38,299 nt of DNA, taken from assembly GCA_022545545.1 (NCBI GenBank), contig JACZQV010000004.1, positions 1 through 38,299 on the forward strand. Reading direction: 5' to 3'. The notes below the pieces were generated by a model, which worked only from the letters and a program-made list of their open reading frames with translations, was not told the origin of the DNA and did not search any database. The translations under genes were made by a program, and so were the position numbers. Below, piece by piece: positions 15,688-24,478 of the stretch. The DNA is from Pseudomonadota bacterium (GTDB lineage Bacteria > Pseudomonadota > Alphaproteobacteria > SMXQ01). Position 1 is the stretch's first letter, and each line of letters starts with the position of its first letter.

Positions 15688-17079
15688 ATGTCCGGGAAAT
15701 TCAGCACCATCACGCCGGTCGACGGCAGCGTTTACCTCGAACGCCCCTTCGCCGACGAGGCCGGGATCGCCGATGCCCTGACGCGCGCGGCCGACGCGCA
15801 GGCCAGCTGGAAGCACGTGCCGGTGGCGGCCCGCGCGGGGTATTGTTCGGCCGCCGTCGACGCCTTCGTCGCCAAGGGCGCGGCCATCGCCGAGGAAATC
15901 AGTTGGCAGATGGGCCGCCCCATCCGCTTCGCGCCGGGCGAAGTGCGCGGGTTCGAGGAGCGCGCGCGTTACATGATCGCCGCCGCGGCCGATGCCCTCG
16001 CCGATCTCGGGATCGAACCGAAGGACGGCTTCACCCGCTTCATCCGCCACCAGCCGCTGGGCGTCGTCTTCACCATCGCGCCCTGGAACTACCCCTACCT
16101 TACGGCGGTCAACTCGGTCATCCCGGCGATCATGGCGGGGAACGCGGTGATCCTGAAGCATTCCTCCCAGACGCCGCTTGCGGCGGAGCGCATGGCCGAG
16201 GCCTTCTCAGGCGCCGGTCTGCCCGAGGGTGTCTTCCAGTACCTCCATCTCGATCACGCCCAGGCCGAGAGGATGATCGGCGCCGATGGTATCGATTTCG
16301 TCGCCTTCACCGGCTCGGTCCCCGGCGGGCGGAGGGTGGAGACGGCCGCCGCCGGGCGTTTCATCGGCGTCGGCCTCGAGCTCGGCGGCAAGGATCCGGC
16401 CTATGTGCGCGCCGATTCCGACCTCGATCATGCGATCGAGAATCTGGTCGACGGGGCGTTCTTCAACTCGGGCCAGTCCTGCTGCGCCGTCGAGCGCATC
16501 TACGCCCACGTCGATATCCATGACCGCTTCGTCGACGGCTTCGCGGAACGGACCCGCGCATACGTCCTCGGCGATCCGCTTGACCGCGCCACGACGCTCG
16601 GTCCGATGGTGCGGGCGGCCGCCGCCGATCATGTGCGGGGGCAGATCGCCGACGCCGTCGCGGCGGGCGCCAAGGCGCTGATCGATCCCGGCGGCTTCGC
16701 CAGCGACAAGGAAGGGACGCCCTATCTCGCGCCCCAGGTGCTGATAGATGTCGATCACTCCATGGCGGTGATGCGCGAGGAGACTTTCGGCCCCGTCGCC
16801 GGCATCATGAAGGTGAGCTCCGACGAGGAAGCGGTCACACTGATGAACGACAGCCCCTATGGTCTCACCGCCTCGATCTGGACGACGGACGAGGAAGCGG
16901 CCATCGGCATCGGCGATCGGGTCGAGGTCGGCACCTGGTTCATGAACCGCTGCGATACTCTCGACCCGGCGCTGGCATGGACCGGGGTCAAGGATTCGGG
17001 ACGCGGCTGTGCCCTCTCATCCATCGCTTACGGGCACCTGACCCGCCCCAAGTCGTTCCACTTGCGCACCGCCCTCTAG
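15688..17079 (+). CDS. NAD(P)-dependent aldehyde dehydrogenase
   Basis: A 463-residue aldehyde dehydrogenase. Active-site elements: Asn134 (APWNYPY), Lys157 (ILKHSS), Glu231 (LELGGKDP) and the nucleophile Cys265 (NSGQSCC). Length is slightly short of the 480-500 typical for the superfamily, as in the succinate semialdehyde dehydrogenase-like branch. It lies 48 bases after the glutamine synthetase-like gene and 34 before the alcohol dehydrogenase. In a glutamylation pathway it would oxidise the gamma-glutamyl-aminoaldehyde to the acid. Substrate is inferred from context only. Confidence 0.92.
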   Translation: MSGKFSTITPVDGSVYLERPFADEAGIADALTRAADAQASWKHVPVAARAGYCSAAVDAFVAKGAAIAEEISWQMGRPIRFAPGEVRGFEERARYMIAAAADALADLGIEPKDGFTRFIRHQPLGVVFTIAPWNYPYLTAVNSVIPAIMAGNAVILKHSSQTPLAAERMAEAFSGAGLPEGVFQYLHLDHAQAERMIGADGIDFVAFTGSVPGGRRVETAAAGRFIGVGLELGGKDPAYVRADSDLDHAIENLVDGAFFNSGQSCCAVERIYAHVDIHDRFVDGFAERTRAYVLGDPLDRATTLGPMVRAAAADHVRGQIADAVAAGAKALIDPGGFASDKEGTPYLAPQVLIDVDHSMAVMREETFGPVAGIMKVSSDEEAVTLMNDSPYGLTASIWTTDEEAAIGIGDRVEVGTWFMNRCDTLDPALAWTGVKDSGRGCALSSIAYGHLTRPKSFHLRTAL

Positions 17080-17113
17080 CGGCGTATCGGACGGGAAGAG
17101 GGGAGCGAACGCC

Positions 17114-18292
17114 ATGGCCAACGGCAACACCGGACTCAGGGGCGATTGGGCCTATCCGACCCAGTTCCGCTTCGGCGCCGGACGGATCGCCGAACTGGCC
17201 GAGGCGTGCCAATCCCTTGGCATGAAGCGCCCCCTGCTCATCACCGATGCCGGCCTCGCCGCCCTTCCCATGGTCGCCGACGCGGTGAAGATCTGTGAAG
17301 CCGCGGGCCTCGGCGTTGGCGTCTTCTCGGACGTCAAGCCCAACCCGACGGGCGGCAACGTCGCCACCGGCGTCGACGCCTACCGCTCGGGCGGCCATGA
17401 CGGCGTCATCGCCTTTGGCGGCGGCAGCGGGATTGACGCCGGCAAGGCGGTGGCCTTCATGATCGCCCAGGACCGCCCGGCCTGGGACTTCGAGGATGTC
17501 GGCGATAACTGGACCCGCGCCAATACGCAAGGCCTGGCCCCGGTGGTGGCGGTGCCGACGACGGCGGGAACGGGGTCGGAGACCGGGCGCGCCGCGGTGC
17601 TGCTTTGCGAGGAGACCGGGACCAAGAAGATCATCTTCCATCCGAAGATGATGCCGGGCGTCATCATCGCCGATCCGGCGCTGACCCTTACGCTTCCGCC
17701 CCGGATCACGGCGGCGACGGGGATGGACGCGCTCGCCCACAGCTTCGAGGCGTTCGCGGCGCCCGGTTTCCATCCCATGGCCGACGGCATCGCCTTGGAG
17801 GCCATGCGCCTGATCAAGGAATGGCTGCCGATGGCCTATGGCGACGGCCGGAACCTTGCGGCGAGGAGCCACATGATGGCGGCGGCCAGCATGGGGGCGG
17901 TCGCCTTCCAGAAGGGGCTCGGCGCCGTCCATTCCCTGAGCCACCCCGTCGGCGCGCTCTATGACACCCACCACGGGCTGACCAACGCCGTGTTCCTGCC
18001 CTATGTCTGCGTCTTCAACCGCGCCGCGATCGAGGGCAAGATGGCGCGTCTCGCCCGCTGCCTGGCATTGGATGAACCTTCCTTCGACGCCGTGCTCGAT
18101 TGGCTGTTGCGCCTGCGCGAGACCTTGGACATCCCGCCGACGGCGAAGGATCTCGGCGTCGAGGAGGGCCGCCTTCCGGAACTGGCCGAAATGGCGGCCA
18201 AGGATCCGACCGCCGCCACCAACCCGGTCCCGGCCGGGCCTGAGGAGATGCTTTCGATCTATCGCGCGGCGTTCGAAGGAAGGCTGGAGTAA
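17114..18292 (+). CDS. Iron-containing alcohol dehydrogenase
   Basis: A 392-residue group III alcohol dehydrogenase. The nucleotide loop FGGGSGIDAGK (residues 101-111) and PTTAGTGSET are present, and metal ligands by comparison with FucO are Asp205 and His209 (GMDALAHS), His277 (LSHPVGA) and His287 (YDTHHG). Its gene sits between the aldehyde dehydrogenase and the flavoprotein, 34 and 25 bases away. Together with the aldehyde dehydrogenase it could take a primary alcohol group stepwise to an acid. It could also act on another alcohol; the sequence alone does not say. Confidence 0.92.
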   Translation: MANGNTGLRGDWAYPTQFRFGAGRIAELAEACQSLGMKRPLLITDAGLAALPMVADAVKICEAAGLGVGVFSDVKPNPTGGNVATGVDAYRSGGHDGVIAFGGGSGIDAGKAVAFMIAQDRPAWDFEDVGDNWTRANTQGLAPVVAVPTTAGTGSETGRAAVLLCEETGTKKIIFHPKMMPGVIIADPALTLTLPPRITAATGMDALAHSFEAFAAPGFHPMADGIALEAMRLIKEWLPMAYGDGRNLAARSHMMAAASMGAVAFQKGLGAVHSLSHPVGALYDTHHGLTNAVFLPYVCVFNRAAIEGKMARLARCLALDEPSFDAVLDWLLRLRETLDIPPTAKDLGVEEGRLPELAEMAAKDPTAATNPVPAGPEEMLSIYRAAFEGRLE

Positions 18293-18317
18293 GCCCGAAA
18301 AGCTGGCGCAGGACTGC

Positions 18318-20768
18318 ATGGACCAAACCTTACCCACCCAGGCCCGGGCGGTGATCATCGGCGGCGGCATCGTCGGCTGTTCCGTCGCCTATCATCTGGC
18401 CAAGCTTGGTTGGCGCGAAATCGTGCTCCTCGAACAGGGCCAGCTCAGTTGCGGCACGACATGGCACGCCGCCGGGCTGGTCGGCCAGTTGCGCGCCCAT
18501 CAGAACCTGACCCGCCTCATTCGCTACTCGTGCGAGCTCTATGAAAATCTCGAGGCCGAGACCGGCCAGGCGACGGGCTGGAAACGCTGCGGCAGCCTCG
18601 CCGTCGCCCGCACCGATGACCGCATGACCCTGCTCAAGCGCACCGCCGCCATGGCCCGGGCCCACGGCGTCGAGGCCGAGGTGATCGGCGCCGAAGAGGC
18701 CGGGCGGCTATGGCCGGTGATGCGCGCCGACGACCTCATCGGCGGCGTCTGGATCCCGGGCGACGGCAAGGTCAACCCGTCGGACGTGACCCAGGCGCTG
18801 GCCAAGGGCGCGCGCGCCGGCGGCGTCAAGATCTTCGAACGGGTCAAGGTCACCGGCGTCGACATCGCGGGCGGCGCCGTCACCGGGGTCGCGACCGATC
18901 ACGGCGCCATCGCCTGTGACATCGTCGTCAACTGCGCCGGCCAGTGGGGGCGGCAAGTGGGGCGCATGTGCGGCGTCACGGTGCCGCTTTATTCGGCCGA
19001 GCATATGTACATCGTCACCAAGGAGATCGACGGCGTCACCCCCGATCTGCCGGTGCTGCGCGATCCCGACGGCTCTATCTACTTCAAGGAGGAAGTCGGC
19101 GGCCTCGTCATGGGCGGGTTCGAGCCCGAGGCCAAGCCCTGGGGCATGGACGGCATCCCGGATGGCTTCGAGTTCACCCTGCTGAACGAGGACTGGGACC
19201 AGTTCGAGATCCTGATGACGAACGCCCTCATCCGCGTGCCGGCGCTCGAGACCGCCGAGGTGCGCCAACTGGTGAACGGGCCCGAATGCTTCACGCCGGA
19301 CACCAACTTCATCCTCGGCGAGGCGCCCGAGGTCAGGAACTTCTTTGTCGGCGCCGGCATGAATTCCATGGGCATCGCCAGCGCCGGCGGCGCCGGCAAG
19401 GCCTTGGCCGAATGGATCGACGCCGGCGAGCCGACCATGGACCTCTGGCCGGTGGATATCCGCCGCTTCGCCCCGTTCAACGCCGATGAGGCGTGGCTCG
19501 CGGCGCGTGTCGGCGAAGCCGTCGGCAAGCACTACGCCATACATTGGCCCAACCTGGAGATGGAATCGGCGAGGCCGCTTCGCCGCTCGCCGCTATATCG
19601 GCATCTGAAACGGGCCGGCGCCTGCTTCGGCTCCAAGATGGGGTGGGAGCGGGCCAACTGGTTCGCCCCCGATGGCGTCGAACCCAGGGTCGAATATTCC
19701 TTCGGGCGTCAGAACTGGTTCCCCTATGCCGCCCGTGAGCACCGCGCGGCCCGCGAGGCGGTCGCGATCTTCGATCAGACCTCGTTCTCGAAATTCCTGC
19801 TCCAGGGGCGGGACGCCGAGGCGGTGTTGCAGAATCTCTGCGCCAACGATGTCGGGGTCGATGCCGGGCGGATCGTCTATACCGGCATGCTCAACGGTCG
19901 TGGCGGGTACGAGAGCGATGTGACCGTCACCCGCTTGGCCGAAGACGCCTATTTCATCGTCTCGGGCACGGCCCAGACGACGCGCGATGCCGATTGGATC
20001 CGCCGCAATATCGCCGATGGCGCCAACGCCGCCCTCACCGACGTCACCGGGGCCTATGCGGTGATCGGCGTCATGGGGCCGAAATCGCGCGAGTTGCTGG
20101 CGGCGCTAAGCGGCGCCGATCTCGGCAATGACGCCTTCCCCTTCGGCACCTGGGGCGAGATCGGCATCGGTTACGCGACCTTGCGGGCCCATCGCATCAC
20201 CTATGTCGGCGAGCTCGGCTGGGAGCTTTACGTGCCGGCGGAGTTCGCCGTTTCGGTCTACACCGCGCTGATCGAGGCCGGCGCCGAGTTCGGCCTCCGC
20301 GCCGCCGGTTATTACGCCATCGATTCACTTCGCATGGAGAAGGGCTATCGCGCCTGGGGCGCCGACGTGACCCCCGATTACACCCCCTACGAGGCCGGGC
20401 TCGGCTTCGCCGTCAGGTTGGACAAGGGCGTCGATTTCATCGGCCGCGAGGCGCTGATGCGCCAGAAAGAAGCGGGAATCACCCGCCGCCTCGTCCAGTT
20501 CACCCTCGAGGACCCGGACGCCATCGCCTTCGGCAAGGAGTTGATCCTGCGCGACGGCGAGGCGGTGGGCGAGGTGACGTCCGCCGCCTACGGTCACACA
20601 TTGGGCCGCGCCGTCGCCATGGGCTATGTCAAGAATGCGGACGGGGTGGCCGACCGGGAATTCATCGAGACAGGGCGTTACGAGATCGACATCGCCGGCG
20701 AGCGCTTCGCCGCCACGGCGCATCTGCGCCCACCCTACGATGCCAAGGGCGAACGCATCCGGGCCTAG
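18318..20768 (+). CDS. Dimethylglycine/sarcosine dehydrogenase-like flavoprotein (FAD + GcvT domains)
   Basis: An 816-residue protein with the domain order of dimethylglycine dehydrogenase: an FAD/DAO domain (GGGIVGCSVAYHLAKLG, residues 15-31), a probable covalent-FAD His50 (TTWHAAG), a middle domain, and the folate-binding GcvT and GcvT-C domains from about residue 440 on (GYESDVTVTRLAED, YAVIGVMGPKSRELL, ELGWELYVPAEFAVSVY, SLRMEKGYRAWGAD). Such enzymes demethylate N-methylglycines and pass the carbon to tetrahydrofolate. It is the last gene of the operon, 25 bases after the alcohol dehydrogenase. The start at 18318 is where homology begins; an open frame upstream is the shadow of the preceding gene. 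Confidence 0.9.
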   Translation: MDQTLPTQARAVIIGGGIVGCSVAYHLAKLGWREIVLLEQGQLSCGTTWHAAGLVGQLRAHQNLTRLIRYSCELYENLEAETGQATGWKRCGSLAVARTDDRMTLLKRTAAMARAHGVEAEVIGAEEAGRLWPVMRADDLIGGVWIPGDGKVNPSDVTQALAKGARAGGVKIFERVKVTGVDIAGGAVTGVATDHGAIACDIVVNCAGQWGRQVGRMCGVTVPLYSAEHMYIVTKEIDGVTPDLPVLRDPDGSIYFKEEVGGLVMGGFEPEAKPWGMDGIPDGFEFTLLNEDWDQFEILMTNALIRVPALETAEVRQLVNGPECFTPDTNFILGEAPEVRNFFVGAGMNSMGIASAGGAGKALAEWIDAGEPTMDLWPVDIRRFAPFNADEAWLAARVGEAVGKHYAIHWPNLEMESARPLRRSPLYRHLKRAGACFGSKMGWERANWFAPDGVEPRVEYSFGRQNWFPYAAREHRAAREAVAIFDQTSFSKFLLQGRDAEAVLQNLCANDVGVDAGRIVYTGMLNGRGGYESDVTVTRLAEDAYFIVSGTAQTTRDADWIRRNIADGANAALTDVTGAYAVIGVMGPKSRELLAALSGADLGNDAFPFGTWGEIGIGYATLRAHRITYVGELGWELYVPAEFAVSVYTALIEAGAEFGLRAAGYYAIDSLRMEKGYRAWGADVTPDYTPYEAGLGFAVRLDKGVDFIGREALMRQKEAGITRRLVQFTLEDPDAIAFGKELILRDGEAVGEVTSAAYGHTLGRAVAMGYVKNADGVADREFIETGRYEIDIAGERFAATAHLRPPYDAKGERIRA

Positions 20769-20785
20769 GGTCTGTGGGCTCAAAC

Positions 20786-20804
20786 GGGGTCAAGTCTTGA
20801 CCCC
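20786..20804. terminator. Perfect palindrome, possible terminator or REP-like unit
   Basis: GGGGTCAAGTCTTGACCCC is a perfect inverted repeat (8-bp arms, 3-base loop) placed 17 bases after the flavoprotein stop. No T-run follows. It could end or protect the operon transcript; similar GGGTCAAG/CTTGACCC palindromes are, to my memory, common as dispersed intergenic repeats in many bacteria. Confidence 0.45.
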
Positions 20805-20875
20805 TTCACGAGCAGCCGGAAGGCCCGGCGGAAGCCTAAGGGGCCGCCGGCGGAGGCAATCGCGTTGTTGAGAAG

Positions 20876-21202
20876 TTAGGGCTTTTTGTCGGCCTTGCCG
20901 CCGCCGAGACAGGGCGGGGAAGCGGCGGTCTCGCCGCCCTTTTTTTGCCATTCCTCCCCGGTCAGGGTCTGGAGCGAGAGCGCGTGCAAGCCACCATTGA
21001 GCTCTTCCGCCAGGATGCCGTTGACCCTTTGGTGGCGGCGGAGGAGCGGCTCGTCCCCGAACTTCTCGGAAACGATGATCAGCTTGAAGTGGGATTGGGC
21101 GCCCGGCGGCACGGAGTGCATATGGCTCTCGTCGATCACCTCGAGGTGCTCCGGTGAAAGCTCGGCCATGATCTTGGTCTCGATGTTTTGGCGCATGCTC
21201 AT
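20876..21202 (-). CDS. bolA: BolA family protein
   Basis: A 108-residue protein with the BolA fold: HLEVIDESHMHSVPPGAQSHF, then KLIIVSEKFGDEPLLRRHQRVN and LNGGLHALSLQTLTGEEW. The His in SHF and the RRHQRVN helix are the sites used for cluster binding with monothiol glutaredoxins. BolA proteins act with such glutaredoxins in Fe-S trafficking and stress control. No glutaredoxin gene lies next to it here. The C-terminus has a Gly/Lys-rich tail of about 20 residues beyond the fold. AAGGGAG lies before the ATG; a second ATG is two codons in. Confidence 0.92.
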   Translation of the reverse strand: MSMRQNIETKIMAELSPEHLEVIDESHMHSVPPGAQSHFKLIIVSEKFGDEPLLRRHQRVNGILAEELNGGLHALSLQTLTGEEWQKKGGETAASPPCLGGGKADKKP

Positions 21203-21380
21203 CTCATCGCTCCCTTGCGGCTTGGCGAAAATCCGGGTCCGGCGGCTCGAGCCCTCGCCCGGCCACGGTCAAGCGCCGCAACCTTTGATCTGGTGATGCC
21301 AACTCTGATATTCACTCTCTTTATCACCCCATCCGGCGCCGGCGGTCTTGGCCGCGCCTTGGCGCGCCCCTGACGGCGCC

Positions 21381-22220
21381 CTATCGCGCGTTCTCCATGA
21401 TCTCCAGGTTCTTCTTGGCCATATCGTTCCCCTGTTCGGCGGCGCGGCGGAACCATTTGATGGCTTCCGCCTTGCTTTCCGGCACGCCCCTTCCCTTGGC
21501 GTACATGTCGGCGAGGTTGTTCTGGGCGAAGGCGTCGCCCTGCATCGCCGCTTGGCGGTACCAATTCACCGCCAGCCCATCGTCATTGGGCACGCCCACG
21601 CCTTCGGCATAGAGCAATCCGAGATTGTACTGGGCCTTGGCGTGGCCCTGCTGGGCGGCCTTGTGGTACCACTTGGCGGCGTCTTCCGGGTCCTTGGAGA
21701 CGCCCCGGCCCCGGGCATACATGACCCCTAGATTGTACTGGGCCTGGGCCAGACCCTGCTCGGCGGCCTCGCGGTACCACCTGGCGGCATCGCCGTCATC
21801 CTTGTCGACGCCGCGGCCCTGGGCGTACATGACGCCGAGGTTATACTGGGCCTTGGCGTAGTCCTCCTCGGCGGACTTTTCGAACCAGTCGACCGCCTCC
21901 TTGTCGTCCTTGGCGACGCCCAGCCCCTTGGCGTAGGCCCTGCCGAGCTGGTACTGGGCCAGCGCGTCGCCCTGCCCGGCGGCCTTCCGGTACCACTTGA
22001 CGGCCTCGGCCTCGTCCTTGGCGATGCCCTCGCCATTGGCGTACATGTGGCCGAGGTTGAACTGGGCCACCGGGTTGCCTTCCCCGGCCGCCGTCTTGAA
22101 TTCCTCGAACGCGGTCGCGTAGTCGCCCCGCAGATAGGCCCAAAGGCCGGTCTTGAAATCGGCCCCCACCTCGGCCGCCAAGGCGGCGAGCAGCGCCAGC
22201 GCGATCAGAAGGCGTTTCAC
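21381..22220 (-). CDS. Exported Sel1-repeat protein
   Basis: A 279-residue protein with a signal peptide (residues 1-20, cleaved near AEVGAD) and about seven Sel1 repeats of 36 residues, such as AKAQYNLGVMYAQGRGVDKD followed by WYREAAEQG. Sel1 arrays form alpha-solenoids that bind partner proteins; the location is probably periplasmic. The start is GTG, supported by GGAGG nine bases upstream. It lies 18 bases after the uncharacterised gene at 22239-22742, probably one operon. The repeat units are also alike at DNA level, which makes copy-number change likely. Confidence 0.88.
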   Translation of the reverse strand: MKRLLIALALLAALAAEVGADFKTGLWAYLRGDYATAFEEFKTAAGEGNPVAQFNLGHMYANGEGIAKDEAEAVKWYRKAAGQGDALAQYQLGRAYAKGLGVAKDDKEAVDWFEKSAEEDYAKAQYNLGVMYAQGRGVDKDDGDAARWYREAAEQGLAQAQYNLGVMYARGRGVSKDPEDAAKWYHKAAQQGHAKAQYNLGLLYAEGVGVPNDDGLAVNWYRQAAMQGDAFAQNNLADMYAKGRGVPESKAEAIKWFRRAAEQGNDMAKKNLEIMENAR

Positions 22221-22238
22221 GGCTTGATACCTCCGTCC

Positions 22239-22742
22239 TCAGGCGTGGACCACTACCTTGTCGGCGCCCGCGTCTGTCCTTGGCGGGCGCGAAACCGCCC
22301 GCGGTGCCAGGCCGGTTGTGACTTTCTCTTGTCCCTGGCCGGCATTTGGCCCGGTGCGTGCAAGATACGCGCGAATCCGCGTCGCCATTCGTGACGGGTG
22401 CGGTTGCGCCTGCTTGGCGTAGCTTCGCCGGCCGAAGAGATGGGCCGCCTCGTTGACGCCGATCTGGAAGAAGCTCGCCACCGCCCGCCAGTCGGTCTTG
22501 CCCTGATATACCGGCCGGCATTGCGCGACATCGTCCTTGTCGGCGAGGCGCACGCCCTGGGCCTTGAACCATGGGTCGAGCGCGGCGGCCAGACCGACGG
22601 CGCAGCCGATGCCGTCGCCATACCATCGCGTCAGGCTAAGCTTCTCCGGTGCAAGTCCGTCGAGGAATTCCGCCAAGTGGCTCAGCCGCTCGCGGCCGCT
22701 GGCGAGGTAAGTGGGTATTTCACGCGCTGCCCTGTACTCCAT
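22239..22742 (-). CDS. Hypothetical protein, Sel1-operon partner
   Basis: A 167-residue cytosolic protein of no family I recognise. It has RERLSHLAEFLDGLAPEKLS, a W-Y-G-D-G-I-G-C-A segment, DWRAVASFFQIGVNEAAHLF, then a basic, Pro-rich, likely disordered tail. The middle looks helical. The start at 22742 is supported by GGGGAGA just upstream; a TTG 7 codons earlier is an alternative. It precedes the Sel1 gene by 18 bases, so both are probably co-transcribed. No function is proposed. Confidence 0.6.
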   Translation of the reverse strand: MEYRAAREIPTYLASGRERLSHLAEFLDGLAPEKLSLTRWYGDGIGCAVGLAAALDPWFKAQGVRLADKDDVAQCRPVYQGKTDWRAVASFFQIGVNEAAHLFGRRSYAKQAQPHPSRMATRIRAYLARTGPNAGQGQEKVTTGLAPRAVSRPPRTDAGADKVVVHA

Positions 22743-23115
22743 GGTTCTCCCCAATCCTGTCAAATCAGCAACGAAACACCGGCCTCGACCGACCTCCCGA
22801 GGGTAAAAACGACGACATTACCAGTCTAGCAAATTCGGCGTCGAATGTCTGCCGCGAGCGGTAGAAAGCGGATCCGGACAGGAGGGTTGCGGAAGAGGAA
22901 GGCCCTCCAAAGGAAGGCGTATTCCCCGGCGTTTTGCAGGGCCCCGTCCGGCGCCGTGGGGCACGGCCATCTCGCCCCGGCCATCCGCGCCGCATCGCGT
23001 GCGAACCCGCCCGAAAGTAAGTACTGGATCGCCCAGGCAGTGGTAGGATCGGGCCGCGAGAGGGGCTCGGCCTGAGCGCCCCGGAAGTCCCTGAACCGGC
23101 CGGGGAGAGACCGCC
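22743..23115. other. Intergenic region with a solo element end
   Basis: About 370 bases between divergent genes. At 23012-23027 the sequence CGAAAGTAAGTACTGG matches the outermost 13-14 bases of the inverted-repeat element family (in the orientation of a right end), but the inner part of the element is absent. The rest is GC-rich with no open frame that looks coding. A promoter could not be singled out. Confidence 0.45.
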
Positions 23116-24222
23116 ATGACCACTATCAGCGAAATCACCCTTCATCTCGTGAAGCTGCCGCTGGTAACGCCCTATCGCGTCTCCTATCGGGTCTATGAGG
23201 ACTTCGATCCCATCATCGTCGAGGCGCGCGATACGGACGGGGGCATCGGCTGGGGCGAAGGGCACATTTCCCCCGGATACAGCTTCGAGACCATCGAGGG
23301 TGGCTGGGCGTTCTGCCGCGCCCAGGCGGAGAACGTCATCGGCCGGGAGGTGGCGGAGGCGATCGCCGGGGTGAGCAGGCATATCGATAGAAGCCCGGTG
23401 GCGGCGAGCGGATTGCTCAACGCGCTGGAGATGCTCGCCGGGAGCCCCATCCTCACGCTCGCCGAGGACACCCGGGTGCCCTTGCTGACGCCGATGCACG
23501 TGATGGACCCGGACGGCATCGCCGCCGAGGTCGAGGCCAGGCTGGCAGACGGGTTCACGACGCTCAAGGTCAAGGTCGGCAAGGATGTCGACGGCGACCT
23601 CGCGCGCGTCGCCGCCACCCGGCAGGCGGCGCGGGGCCGGGCGAGCATCCGTATCGACGCCAACCGGGGTTTCAGCGAATCACAGGGCTGCCGCTTCGCG
23701 GCGGCGCTCGATGCCCAGGGAATCGAGCTCTTCGAGCAACCTTGCGGCGCCGATGATTGGGCCGCCAACGCCGCCGTTGCCAAAGTTTCGGCCGTTCCGG
23801 TGATGCTCGATGAATCGGTCTATGGCGTCGCCGATATCGAACGGGCGGCCGGGATAGAGGGGATCGGTTTCATCAAGCTCAAGCTCAAGAAGTTCGGCCG
23901 TATGGACCTCCTCGAGGCGGCGCTCAAGCGCATCCGCGATCTCGGCATGGAGCCGGTGCTGGGCGACGGCACCTCGGCCGAGATCTGCTGCTGGATGGAG
24001 GCCTGCGTCGCCCGCCTGGTGATCGACAATGCCGGCGAGATGAACGGCTATCTCAAGCCCAAGGCGCGGCTGTTCGCCGACCCGCTTGGTTTCGAAAAGG
24101 GCGCGATGGTCCTGAAAGCGGGGTTCGTGCCGGAAATCGACCGTGAGACGCTGATGCGCCACACCGTGAAGGCGGAACGAATCTCCCGGCCCGCCGCGGG
24201 TATTCGCGCCGCCGCCGTATAG
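23116..24222 (+). CDS. Enolase-superfamily enzyme (mandelate racemase/muconate lactonising type)
   Basis: A 368-residue enzyme of the MLE/MR branch. The K-x-K motif is at residues 151-153 (LKVKVGKD), metal ligands are Asp181 (DANRGF), Glu207 (FEQPCG) and Asp232 (LDESVYG), and the second acid/base Lys pair is at 254-256 (FIKLKLKK). This arrangement fits the muconate-lactonising/dipeptide-epimerase subgroups. It forms an enolate by abstracting an alpha proton of a carboxylate; the substrate cannot be read from the sequence. GGGGAGAG precedes the ATG. A strong hairpin follows 44 bases after the stop. Confidence 0.88.
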   Translation: MTTISEITLHLVKLPLVTPYRVSYRVYEDFDPIIVEARDTDGGIGWGEGHISPGYSFETIEGGWAFCRAQAENVIGREVAEAIAGVSRHIDRSPVAASGLLNALEMLAGSPILTLAEDTRVPLLTPMHVMDPDGIAAEVEARLADGFTTLKVKVGKDVDGDLARVAATRQAARGRASIRIDANRGFSESQGCRFAAALDAQGIELFEQPCGADDWAANAAVAKVSAVPVMLDESVYGVADIERAAGIEGIGFIKLKLKKFGRMDLLEAALKRIRDLGMEPVLGDGTSAEICCWMEACVARLVIDNAGEMNGYLKPKARLFADPLGFEKGAMVLKAGFVPEIDRETLMRHTVKAERISRPAAGIRAAAV

Positions 24223-24265
24223 TGCTCTGATCGGAGGACGTTTTAGGCGTTGGCGGCGGGCGCGC

Positions 24266-24293
24266 GAAGGCCGTGGCCTTCGCCACGGCCTTC
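24266..24293. terminator. 11-bp perfect hairpin downstream of the enolase-superfamily gene
   Basis: GAAGGCCGTGG (24266-24276) pairs perfectly with CCACGGCCTTC (24283-24293) around CCTTCG, where the C-G closing pair can extend the stem to 12. It ends the gene at 23116 and could work for the convergent gene at 24479 too. There is no T-run, so it may act with Rho or as an RNA-stabilising hairpin. Confidence 0.5.
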
Positions 24294-24478
24294 ACTTCCT
24301 TGGGAATGACCGGCCGGCCTCCCGTCGCAAATAATTGCGCTGGCCGGGACGTTGGTCAAGTCGCGCCGTTCGAATGCTTGTATCAGGTACCGGATCGCCG
24401 GAGTAAATCTGGCCGATGCAAAGAAGCCGCGTTTTTCCGGTGCCGGCGTAACTGGATCGTGGCTGCGAGACCGTGATG

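Noticed and set aside
14089-16161. A 690-codon minus-strand frame opposite the glutamine synthetase-like and aldehyde dehydrogenase genes
   Set aside because: Shadow of two well-supported enzymes; its composition is typical for antisense frames in GC-rich DNA.
18003-18317. An N-terminal extension of the dimethylglycine dehydrogenase-like protein
   Set aside because: The extra 105 codons lie in another frame of the alcohol dehydrogenase gene and are Arg/Ser-rich shadow sequence; homology starts at 18318.
21381-22220. Tandem repeats resembling a non-coding array
   Set aside because: They encode Sel1 repeats of 36 residues in one open frame with a signal peptide.
21841-22626. A minus-strand frame overlapping both the Sel1 and the hypothetical gene
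   Set aside because: It is out of frame with both, Arg/Gly-rich, and has no supported start.
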